Assembly (NCBI GenBank): GCA_947311285.1 | Contig: CAMZKS010000124.1 | Coordinates: 1 to 8,274, forward strand | From: an uncultured bacterium | GTDB taxonomy: Bacteria > Patescibacteriota > Gracilibacteria > UBA4473 | Direction: 5' to 3' | DNA: 8,274 nucleotides | Shown here: positions 1 through 6,112 of the stretch, one piece after another | How positions within the stretch are numbered: position 1 is the stretch's first letter | Layout of the letters: every line of letters begins with the position of its first letter | Program-made: the position numbers and the translations under genes | Notes under the pieces: generated by a model | The model's database searches: none | What the model saw: only the letters and a program-made list of their open reading frames with translations | What the model was told of the DNA's origin: nothing

Positions 1-11
1 CGGGATATCCA

Positions 12-31
12 AATCAGGAATATCCCTGATT
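12..31. repeat. 7-bp inverted repeat, 6-base loop
   Basis: AATCAGG at 12-18 is exactly complementary to CCTGATT at 25-31, with AATATC as the loop. There is no T-run on either side, so an intrinsic terminator is unlikely. It is preceded by the palindrome GGATATCC at 3-10. Role unknown; it may be chance or lie inside coding sequence. Confidence 0.4.
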
Positions 32-70
32 GAAGCGCTTAACAGGGTGGTATTTACCAATGAACCAAAT

Positions 71-87
71 CGCTCATCCCATGAGCG
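71..87. repeat. 7-bp inverted repeat, 3-base loop, upstream of promoter
   Basis: CGCTCAT (71-77) and ATGAGCG (81-87) are perfect inverted repeats around CCC. The element ends 15 bases before the candidate -35 box at 103, a position where an operator could sit. No T-run follows, so it does not look like a terminator. Function is inferred from position only. Confidence 0.4.
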
Positions 88-102
88 GATAACAGAGAAG
101 GA

Positions 103-131
103 TTGTCTAATAACTTGATTTCGGGTATAAT
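103..131 (+). promoter_or_regulatory. sigma70-type promoter for the flavoprotein gene
   Basis: A perfect TATAAT lies at 126-131, and TTGTCT (4 of 6 matches to TTGACA) lies at 103-108, separated by the ideal 17 bases. Transcription would start near 138, leaving a leader of about 17 A/T-rich bases before the ATG at 155. That leader holds no Shine-Dalgarno sequence. Confidence 0.6.
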
Positions 132-154
132 ATTTAGAATTTTAAAATAAAAAA

Positions 155-1156
155 ATGACTAAAGACTGGAACCGTGACGGCATTTGTAGCGTTGGACACG
201 AGCCTCGCTACCCACAGCTTTTTGATTTAATTATTATTGGTGCGGGGCCAGCGGGTATGACGGCTGCAGTTTATGCGGCTCGACGAAAAATGAAAATTTT
301 ATTTATTTGTGGCGATATTGGAGGGCAAATGAACTACGCCAATGATATTTCAAACTGGACAGGCGTGGCGCAGTCCACCGGACCAGGGCTACGAGATCAG
401 TTTTTTAGCCACGTAAAGCGAGTGGATGACGACAATGCTCACTTTGATTTATGGGTTCGAGAAAAAGAAAAAGTGACAGAAGTTTCTAAAGCTAAAGATG
501 AATTTACGGTAATCACAGAATCAGGCCATACCTTTAAAAGTAAAACAGTACTCTGTACGACGGGTAAAAAACCGCGCGTGTTGGGCATTCCTGGAGAAGC
601 GATTGCGATGAAGGGGAATGGTTTATCCTTCGCGGCCACGCAAGATGCCCCTTTATACAAAGATAAAGAGATGGTGGTTATTGGCGGCGGGAATTCGGCT
701 ATGGACGTAACGGTGCAACTAATGGGGTTCTCTAAACATATCACCTTAATGACGAATATTGATAAATTGATGGGTGAAGCCTGTTTGATGGAAAAAATTA
801 AGCAGTCTGAAAAAGTAACCATTAAGTACAACGCCAACGTGGAAGAAGTGTTATTAGATGAGAATTCTAAAGTGCGAGCGGTTCGCTTAACCGAAAACAA
901 CGGTGAAGCGTACGAATATAACTGCGAAGGTATTTTTGAAGAAATCGGGCAAACGCCGGCCACTAAATTTTTAGAAGGCTTAGTGGATTTAAATGACCGA
1001 GGTGAAATTATCACCGACCGAGTAATGAATACCTCACTAGCAGGCTTCTTCGCGGCTGGAGACTGTAATGATGGTCATCACAAGCAAGTCATTGTCGCGG
1101 CGGGTGAAGGGGCGGTGGGAGCGTTGCAAGCATATGAGTATTTATTGAAGCGATAA
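155..1156 (+). CDS. thioredoxin reductase/AhpF-like FAD oxidoreductase lacking the CxxC redox pair
   Basis: A two-dinucleotide-fold flavoprotein of the thioredoxin reductase family, probably cytosolic. The FAD-binding GAGPAG is at residues 29-34, the NAD(P)H-fold GGGNSA at 177-182, and the C-terminal FAD motif AAGDC with KQVIVAAGEGA at 300-320. The C-terminal half most resembles the reductase domain of AhpF: the HRRxxxR NADPH motif of thioredoxin reductase is replaced by TNIDKL (200-205), which fits NADH use or no pyridine nucleotide. Flanking residues of the redox centre are intact (GLSF...DAPLYKDK), but the expected CATC is AATQ, with Ala160 and Gln163 in place of the two cysteines. Standard dithiol transfer is therefore impossible. 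About 20 extra residues including Cys11 precede the FAD fold. The 333-residue length is slightly above normal. The ATG follows a good promoter but no Shine-Dalgarno site. It could be a ferredoxin-NADP reductase-like or regulatory flavoprotein; the family is sure, the substrate is not. Confidence 0.9.
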   Translation: MTKDWNRDGICSVGHEPRYPQLFDLIIIGAGPAGMTAAVYAARRKMKILFICGDIGGQMNYANDISNWTGVAQSTGPGLRDQFFSHVKRVDDDNAHFDLWVREKEKVTEVSKAKDEFTVITESGHTFKSKTVLCTTGKKPRVLGIPGEAIAMKGNGLSFAATQDAPLYKDKEMVVIGGGNSAMDVTVQLMGFSKHITLMTNIDKLMGEACLMEKIKQSEKVTIKYNANVEEVLLDENSKVRAVRLTENNGEAYEYNCEGIFEEIGQTPATKFLEGLVDLNDRGEIITDRVMNTSLAGFFAAGDCNDGHHKQVIVAAGEGAVGALQAYEYLLKR

Positions 1157-1172
1157 AATAATAATTTAGGAC

Positions 1173-1200
1173 TTGATTTTAGACACAAAAAAAATATTAA
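1173..1200 (+). promoter_or_regulatory. weak candidate promoter for the orphan gene
   Basis: TTGATT at 1173-1178 and TATTAA at 1195-1200 each match 4 of 6 consensus bases, with a 16-base spacer. A start 6-8 bases downstream would fall on or next to the ATG at 1207, giving a leaderless message. The region is A/T-rich, so chance matches are easy. Confidence 0.25.
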
Positions 1201-1206
1201 AACTGA

Positions 1207-1671
1207 ATGACTAAACTAGAAATTTCAGAACTACTCCCTCCAAAAGAAACTGTGGTTTGTTCCGTTGATTCTATTGTAGAAACACTAGCAGATAAATGCA
1301 GTGGCCATGTTGAGTTAGCGTTAATGAATCCTGATATTTTTAGTAATGCTAAGAAGGTACCAAAAATTGAGAGAGGCTTAACGAGATTTTTTTTAAGAAT
1401 GCTATCGGAAACACTTCAGGGTGAAAAAATTATAGAATTAGCAACGTTGAAGCCCGAAAATAGTTTTTTAATGAATGGAGAACAGTCAGAAGATGATGAA
1501 GATATTGCGTTTTGGTTAGGGGAATGTTTTTGTGTTTTTTTAAAAACTCAAAAATGTCATGAGGAAAAATTAATCCTTAATGAAAATGAATTAAGGGCCT
1601 TTATTAAAAAAATTATTAAAGATTTTAATGAAGAAAATATTAGGAAACACCTGCTTGATATATTACTTTAA
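1207..1671 (+). CDS. hypothetical protein, AT-rich orphan
   Basis: I do not recognise this 154-residue protein. It has no signal peptide or membrane segment and looks soluble and mainly helical: a Lys/Glu-rich C-terminal third (about 118-154), an acidic EQSEDDEDI patch at 92-100, and five cysteines, three clustered at 107, 109 and 117. A zinc site is conceivable but no standard spacing is present. By hand count G+C is about 31% over 1201-1670, against about 45% over 301-660 in the gene before it, so composition suggests recent acquisition or fast evolution. It starts 50 bases after the flavoprotein gene with no Shine-Dalgarno site. Its TAA stop overlaps the stop of the convergent rsmF-like gene. 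No other ORF of similar length covers it on either strand, which supports it being a real gene. Confidence 0.65.
   Translation: MTKLEISELLPPKETVVCSVDSIVETLADKCSGHVELALMNPDIFSNAKKVPKIERGLTRFFLRMLSETLQGEKIIELATLKPENSFLMNGEQSEDDEDIAFWLGECFCVFLKTQKCHEEKLILNENELRAFIKKIIKDFNEENIRKHLLDILL
1668..1671. other. shared TTAA stop codons of convergent genes
   Basis: The palindrome TTAA supplies TAA to the orphan gene on the + strand (1669-1671) and to the rsmF-like gene on the minus strand (1670-1668). The genes overlap by four bases and no hairpin with a T-run separates them, so both transcripts must end inside the opposing gene or be terminated by other means. Confidence 0.7.
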
Positions 1672-3107
1672 AACACCAAGTCTCGATCTAACTTATTCTT
1701 AATCTTACCGTTAATTACTTTCCCCCAACCAAGGCCAAAGGTTTTGTGGTTTACTAAAACCGCGGTTCCATTTTTAAGAGTGCTTAATGTTTCGTCCGTG
1801 GTAGGAATATCGTACCCTTGCAACCATCGAGCCGTTTGATCGGCATCAATTTCCGTTACGTTCTGTGTGGCGTGTGTGCCAATTTGCATAGCAAACTCCG
1901 TGGTCAAATTGTCATCCTTGTCGCTGATTCTTAAACCAACGCGTCGAAATAAATTGTTTTGCATAAAGTTGGTGGCGGCGGGAGTGGTTAAATAGAGGTC
2001 GTGCTGTTTTATGTAAAACTGCGGCTTTCCGTCCATAAGTAATTGAGGCCAATCTTTGTCGAGCCCAAATTTTTTCGCTAACTTGACGACGGTTTCGGCG
2101 TTTTGGTTTTTCTTAAAAACTTTAACCTGTGTTATTTGGCTCGGTTTTTTTGCGGGAATACGCTTAACACCGGTTTTTTTTCGCAGCTTACAAACAAAGA
2201 AACTTTCAGAGTTCCAAGTCTCACTACTCAAATGTGGGTAAAATCGCTGCGCGTGTTCCACAATGGTTTGATCAAATTCTTGACCTTCCCAAGATTTAAG
2301 GCTTTTAGCGTGTGGTACATTTTTGAGCTCTGTTGGTAGAATTTCTACGGTTTCGGGGTACGTGTCGATAAGGTGTTGAACGACGCACTCATTTTCTTCC
2401 GGGGCAGAAGTACAAGTGGAATATACCATAGTGCCGCCTGGTACGAGCATCTCCCACGAACTTTCAATGAGTCGTTTTTGTAACTTAGCCGCCATGAGTA
2501 TTTTGGGCTCACTCCACATCTTAGCAAAAAAGCTACTATCGCGGCGACCATAACCTTCACTGCTGCAGGGGGCATCAAGTAATATTCGATCAAACTCTTG
2601 GCCAATAAAACTATTTAAAATAGTCCCATCACTCTGAATCATCACGGTGTTGAAACTCGCCGTTCTATCAATGTTGGCAGCTAGTTTTTTAGCCCGTGAC
2701 CCACTGGGTTCATTAGCGATAACAACGCCGGTATTGCTCATGCGTTGAGCGAGAAAGCTAGTTTTGCTGCCGGGCGCGGCACATAAATCTAAAACTACGT
2801 CGTCTGCTTGTGGATCAAGTACCACCACCGGTAGCATAGAACTTAAACTCTGGCTGTAAATTTGACCGGTAAAGTGTTCGAGCGTTTTCCCTAGAGGTAA
2901 TTCAGATTGGTCATCGCGATCAATAAAATAGCCTTCCGGTACAGATGTCGGAGCTAATGTCCAGCTTGGTTTGTCTAATAGTTTTTGGTTTTTTAGACGT
3001 ACCACTTTCGGCAACGGTGCAGTGCAGTACTTTAAAAATTCTGACACTTCAGCCGCTGGTAGCAAAGCTTCTAAACGTTCAATGAATCGAGCGGGGAATT
3101 TTTCCAT
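1668..3107 (-). CDS. rsmF: 16S rRNA m5C methyltransferase, RsmF/NSUN (NOL1/NOP2/Sun) family
   Basis: An S-adenosylmethionine-dependent RNA cytosine-5 methyltransferase. In E. coli RsmF methylates C1407 of 16S rRNA on the 30S subunit; this protein has the same length (479 residues), although exact site specificity is inferred. Visible parts: an N-terminal RNA-binding segment with the family's substrate-loop approach (GKTLEHFTGQIYSQSLSS, 73-90), SAM motif I LDLCAAPGSKT (106-116), motif IV LLDAPCSSEG (176-185) with Cys181 for product release, and motif VI YSTCTSAPEENE (229-240) with the nucleophile Cys232. The region after about 300 carries the RsmF-type C-terminal extension, ending in a small PUA-like segment (VLVNHKTFGLGWGKVINGK, 451-469). 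The ATG directly abuts the TAA of the upstream DUF4153 gene (TAAATG), so translation is probably coupled. It is the last gene of the minus-strand operon. Confidence 0.88.
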   Translation of the reverse strand: MEKFPARFIERLEALLPAAEVSEFLKYCTAPLPKVVRLKNQKLLDKPSWTLAPTSVPEGYFIDRDDQSELPLGKTLEHFTGQIYSQSLSSMLPVVVLDPQADDVVLDLCAAPGSKTSFLAQRMSNTGVVIANEPSGSRAKKLAANIDRTASFNTVMIQSDGTILNSFIGQEFDRILLDAPCSSEGYGRRDSSFFAKMWSEPKILMAAKLQKRLIESSWEMLVPGGTMVYSTCTSAPEENECVVQHLIDTYPETVEILPTELKNVPHAKSLKSWEGQEFDQTIVEHAQRFYPHLSSETWNSESFFVCKLRKKTGVKRIPAKKPSQITQVKVFKKNQNAETVVKLAKKFGLDKDWPQLLMDGKPQFYIKQHDLYLTTPAATNFMQNNLFRRVGLRISDKDDNLTTEFAMQIGTHATQNVTEIDADQTARWLQGYDIPTTDETLSTLKNGTAVLVNHKTFGLGWGKVINGKIKNKLDRDLVF

Positions 3108-4889
3108 TTAATTATTAAAACGTAGGTACACTTCAGCTTCGAAACGAGTGTTTTCACCAGAATGTTGCCAACCGTTTGTCAGATAGATTTTCGCGTCAAA
3201 CGCATCAGATTCGTAATTAACTACGGCGTCTTCTGGGGCGATACTCTCTGTTTGCAAGTTTCTCGCCTTAAGAAGGCTCTCAAATTTAGTAGAAACATCA
3301 ATAGTGTCGATTAAATTATTTTCAAAATATATTTTAATAGTCGGAGTTTTATCATTTTGTTTAAGTCTGAAATCATAACCGTTAATTGACGATTTCTTAT
3401 TTGGGTACTCGTAAGCATTGGTTTGAACTTTCCAGTCATAGCCCGCAATATTCAGGGGTTGTTGCATATCTGTGTAAAAATCAAGGGAATCCGTATCAAT
3501 GTAATCATCATTGTTGCGCTCCCATTCAAAGCGGTAGTTTAGCCCGTACTCATCCATAATAAATTCAGGTAAATCATAATGATCAATTAATTTGTAATCG
3601 AGCGAAGGGAATTGAATTTTAAGCGTTGATTCACCAAAGCGATCATTAATATAATCTAAAATACTCGCAATTTCGTTCTCGCTCTGCTTGTCAATCTTGA
3701 TATTAACGCCTTGTAATGGATCTGGTTTTTTAACGCCAGCGTTAACTAGTAAATCTTGCAAACGGCTTAACTGTGAAGTTTTACCGATATTATAACCACT
3801 TAAGGGGCCTATTTGGCTTACAAAAATAATGGTAGTCAACGCGAAAAAAATCCATTTAAACTTAGCGTCTTTTCGTATTAAAAAATAAAGGGTTGTACCC
3901 AAAAGCCATAAACCTAAAACAACCACAAAGTAACGATTTTCGGTCCAGCTGTAAGCATGAATCCGCCACCCAATAGCTACAAATAATAACGCAATTTGTG
4001 GTAGAAGTAGCAACCAGAAAATGCGACGATATTTGTCCCAAGTCTTTTTTAAGAGTGGCGTCCATAAAAAATAAGCAAAAATGGCGGCACCCAAAAAGGC
4101 AATGACGAGCCACCCTAAAACGTTTTTTGGCCATTCCCCGGTAAGTAAAATTTTCGCCGTATAGGTATATAAAATCACCATGTACGCCACGGCTAAAGGG
4201 CTTATTATGTATTTAGTAAAAATGCCCATAAACCCAGAAACAGATTTTGGTTCTTTTAGTTTTTCGGGTTTCACCACAAATTGTGACAAGAAAAATAAAG
4301 GGCCAAACAGTCCTACAATAAGTATCCAAATATCAAAATAGAGTTTCTCATCAATGTTTAAACTAAAGAGAGCCTCAATGCTCCATAAAGCCGCTGCGAG
4401 CCCAAGAAATAATACAATCGCAAAAAATAGAGTGACGATAAGACTTGCAATAAGTTGGCTACACCATAACCATAAGATTTTATTTGAAATGTTCTGACGC
4501 CAAAATGGTACCCAGCTTAAAGCCGCAAAACTACCGAGCATCAAGAAAATGTGGCGCATAGCCCACAAGCTTCCGACATTCTCGTCTTTGCTGGGCAGCG
4601 TTATGAAATATAAACCGAGTAGCAAGACGCCACCAAGCATGATTAAGCCTCGATTAAATTTAGTCGTAGTTTCAGCTACTAAGTTAAGCGCCGTGAGACT
4701 GATCAATCCCAGCATAGACGTCATCAAACCTTGCCACACCCAATCGGGCGGCGTGTTAAGGTCTGATTCATGAGTCAAATAGATGCCGAGATAAGTTATG
4801 ATAAAGGCACACAATGCAGGCAGTGGGAACCGCTGCATGGTTTTTAAGGTTTGAACTTTTACCTCGTTGAGTGATGGTAAGTTGATCAT
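3108..4889 (-). CDS. DUF4153-family polytopic membrane protein
   Basis: A 593-residue inner-membrane protein of unknown biochemical function. About eleven hydrophobic segments fall roughly at 22-40, 51-71, 82-97, 109-127, 138-166, 186-204, 222-245, 256-277, 289-307, 319-337 and 345-361. The segment RIHAYSWTENRYFVVVLGL (309-327) matches the R-x(3)-Y-x-W/G-TExRY signature I associate with DUF4153. The remaining 230 or so residues (362-593) form a soluble, acidic, Tyr- and Asp-rich C-terminal region that I do not recognise; where it lies relative to the membrane is not certain. The gene begins 5 bases after the rsmA stop and ends flush against the rsmF start, so it is co-transcribed between two rRNA methylase genes. 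There is no clear Shine-Dalgarno site (upstream CGGTAAAATAATAACC). Family call is good; function is unknown. Confidence 0.8.
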   Translation of the reverse strand: MINLPSLNEVKVQTLKTMQRFPLPALCAFIITYLGIYLTHESDLNTPPDWVWQGLMTSMLGLISLTALNLVAETTTKFNRGLIMLGGVLLLGLYFITLPSKDENVGSLWAMRHIFLMLGSFAALSWVPFWRQNISNKILWLWCSQLIASLIVTLFFAIVLFLGLAAALWSIEALFSLNIDEKLYFDIWILIVGLFGPLFFLSQFVVKPEKLKEPKSVSGFMGIFTKYIISPLAVAYMVILYTYTAKILLTGEWPKNVLGWLVIAFLGAAIFAYFLWTPLLKKTWDKYRRIFWLLLLPQIALLFVAIGWRIHAYSWTENRYFVVVLGLWLLGTTLYFLIRKDAKFKWIFFALTTIIFVSQIGPLSGYNIGKTSQLSRLQDLLVNAGVKKPDPLQGVNIKIDKQSENEIASILDYINDRFGESTLKIQFPSLDYKLIDHYDLPEFIMDEYGLNYRFEWERNNDDYIDTDSLDFYTDMQQPLNIAGYDWKVQTNAYEYPNKKSSINGYDFRLKQNDKTPTIKIYFENNLIDTIDVSTKFESLLKARNLQTESIAPEDAVVNYESDAFDAKIYLTNGWQHSGENTRFEAEVYLRFNN

Positions 4890-4894
4890 GGTTA

Positions 4895-5785
4895 TTATTT
4901 TACCGATTTTTTAAAACTTTCCATTAATTTTAACCATTCATTAATCGTCAAAGTCTCCGCGCGGCGATTACCATCTAAATCACCTAATAATTCGTTTGAG
5001 GGAATTCCAAAGAATTTTCCTAATACGTTTCCAATTTTTTTTCGTTTCTCGCTAAAACCAGCATTCACCACGGTAAAAAAATCGCGTTGTTCGTCCGGGG
5101 TAATGAGTGGCTTATCAAGAATTGTTAATTTTATAATGGCCGAATCAACTTTTGGCGAAGGCTCAAAATTTTCTCGGTTAACGGTAAAACAGTATTTGGC
5201 TTCGGCATAAACTTCGACCGCGATTGATAAAATAGATCTTTTTGACTTGGTTCTTTTTTTAGATGCCTCCGGTACACCTCGCAGAGGGACTCCGAATGGT
5301 TGATCTTTGCTGGATACTTTAACTTCATTAATAATCTTACTGACCGGATCACAGATTTTTAACCCCACTTCTTTTTGTACCATAATCAGCACAAAGCTTG
5401 GTTTATTAGCTGTTTTTTCAAGCAACTTACGAATAATAGGGGCGGTAATGTTGTATGGAATATTCGCAATTACGCAGTATTCATCGCTGCCAAATAGTTC
5501 GTCTAGATTAACCTGTAATATATCGTCATTTATAAGATTAAAATTTTTACGAGAGGAGAATTGCGTCCCCAATATTTTAAACGCGCGTTTATCTAATTCG
5601 ATCGCTGTTAGATTCGCACCAGTTTTAAGTATCTCCTCGGTTAAAAACCCAAGACCTGGGCCAATCTCTAACACTTTTTTGCCTTTTAAGTTACCGGCTT
5701 CGGCCAGAATATTATTCCGTACTTCCGTACTGGTTAAGAAATTTTGTCCGAGGGACTTTTTTGCAAATCTAGATTGGTCTTTCAT
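4895..5785 (-). CDS. rsmA: 16S rRNA adenine(1518/1519)-N6 dimethyltransferase
   Basis: RsmA (KsgA) dimethylates two adjacent adenines in helix 45 of 16S rRNA and acts as a late checkpoint of 30S assembly. Numbering from the start chosen here: KSLGQNFL (10-17), SAM motif I LEIGPGLGFLT (39-49), the acidic ribose-binding IELD (62-65), catalytic NIPYNI (108-113), and the C-terminal NFEPSPKVDSAII (206-218). I chose the ATG at 5785 because it gives the usual short N-terminus. The ATG at 5821 would add 12 hydrophobic residues (MTVLVFCVLSTY), but it has a GAGAGGAAG run immediately before it, so it cannot be excluded. Between KICD and RSILSIAVE the family has about 8 residues; here there are about 36 (147-182), an in-frame insertion described separately. 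Catalytic motifs are intact, so activity is expected. The DUF167 gene is upstream and the DUF4153 gene follows after 5 bases. Confidence 0.9.
   Translation of the reverse strand: MKDQSRFAKKSLGQNFLTSTEVRNNILAEAGNLKGKKVLEIGPGLGFLTEEILKTGANLTAIELDKRAFKILGTQFSSRKNFNLINDDILQVNLDELFGSDEYCVIANIPYNITAPIIRKLLEKTANKPSFVLIMVQKEVGLKICDPVSKIINEVKVSSKDQPFGVPLRGVPEASKKRTKSKRSILSIAVEVYAEAKYCFTVNRENFEPSPKVDSAIIKLTILDKPLITPDEQRDFFTVVNAGFSEKRKKIGNVLGKFFGIPSNELLGDLDGNRRAETLTINEWLKLMESFKKSVK
5240..5347 (-). repeat. in-frame insertion within rsmA, possible palindromic repeat-derived peptide
   Basis: This stretch encodes the extra residues of RsmA between the catalytic domain's KICD and RSILS segments, including QPFGVPLRGVPEASKK. 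Its core, GGTACACCTC (5271-5280) - GCA - GAGGGACTCC (5284-5293) on the + strand, is an imperfect palindrome: CCTC pairs with GAGG and the outer GG with CC, with four mismatches between. Insertion of small palindromic repeats into coding frames is known from Rickettsia; assignment to such an element here is inference, since only one copy is in the window. Confidence 0.4.
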
Positions 5786-5845
5786 GTAAGTCGATAGTAC
5801 GCAAAAAACCAAAACCGTCATCTTCCTCTCAGGGCGAGACCGGTT

Positions 5846-6112
5846 TCAAGTTAAAACGAACTTAACCCTTTTCCTAGCACTTGTTTCGCCACTCAAAATT
5901 ATTATTTCAGCGTTAAACTCTTTTTTAAGTAACTTAATAAGGGCTTTGTTAGCTTTTCCGTCTTCGGGGGCGGCTTGCAGTCGTATCTTTAAAGTGCCGT
6001 CACTCAGTTGATTGAATATCTCGGAGCGTGGTGCACTGGGCGTTACCTTGATATTTAAAGTTAGTGCTCCTGCTAATAGTAGTTCGTGATGGATCTGCTC
6101 TAAAAAGTTCAT
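5846..6112 (-). CDS. DUF167 (YggU) family protein
   Basis: An 88-residue small cytosolic protein of the DUF167/YggU family, whose biochemical role is unknown. The family signature is clear: LNIKVTPSAPRSEI (19-32) followed by LKIRLQAAPEDGKANKALI (41-59) and a final SGETSARKRVKF (74-85). Length is normal. It ends in TGA, which shows that UGA is a stop codon in this genome. The ATG directly abuts the stop of the DsbA-like gene (TAAATG). GGAG lies 11 bases upstream inside that gene, a distant but possible ribosome binding site. It precedes rsmA, with 60 bases between if rsmA starts at 5785. Confidence 0.88.
   Translation of the reverse strand: MNFLEQIHHELLLAGALTLNIKVTPSAPRSEIFNQLSDGTLKIRLQAAPEDGKANKALIKLLKKEFNAEIIILSGETSARKRVKFVLT

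Larger units (their letters stand above)
1..154. other. upstream region without a secure gene
   Basis: No complete gene is visible here. On the + strand the frame from base 2 is open for 38 codons to a TGA at 116-118, so it could be the tail of a gene entering from outside the window. On the minus strand another frame is open from about base 136 to base 1 and its translation (for example SWDERFGSLVNTTLL) looks at least as protein-like, but it has no ATG or GTG start. I cannot decide between them. The stretch also holds two perfect inverted repeats and the promoter of the downstream flavoprotein gene. Confidence 0.4.

Noticed and set aside
439..1014. Long minus-strand open frame (191 codons) opposite the flavoprotein gene
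   Set aside because: It lies wholly inside a gene with clear family motifs, and its Ser/Leu/Pro-rich product resembles an antisense shadow.
2345..2605. 86-codon minus-strand frame within the rsmF-like gene
   Set aside because: It is an out-of-frame shadow of the SAM-methylase core, whose motifs are read in the main frame.
5271..5293. rsmA palindromic core as a transcription terminator
   Set aside because: It is mid-gene and in frame, has several mismatches and is not followed by a T-run in the direction of transcription.
5307..5789. + strand open frame of 160 codons opposite rsmA
   Set aside because: It is antisense to the conserved catalytic part of RsmA and has no recognisable motif or ribosome site.
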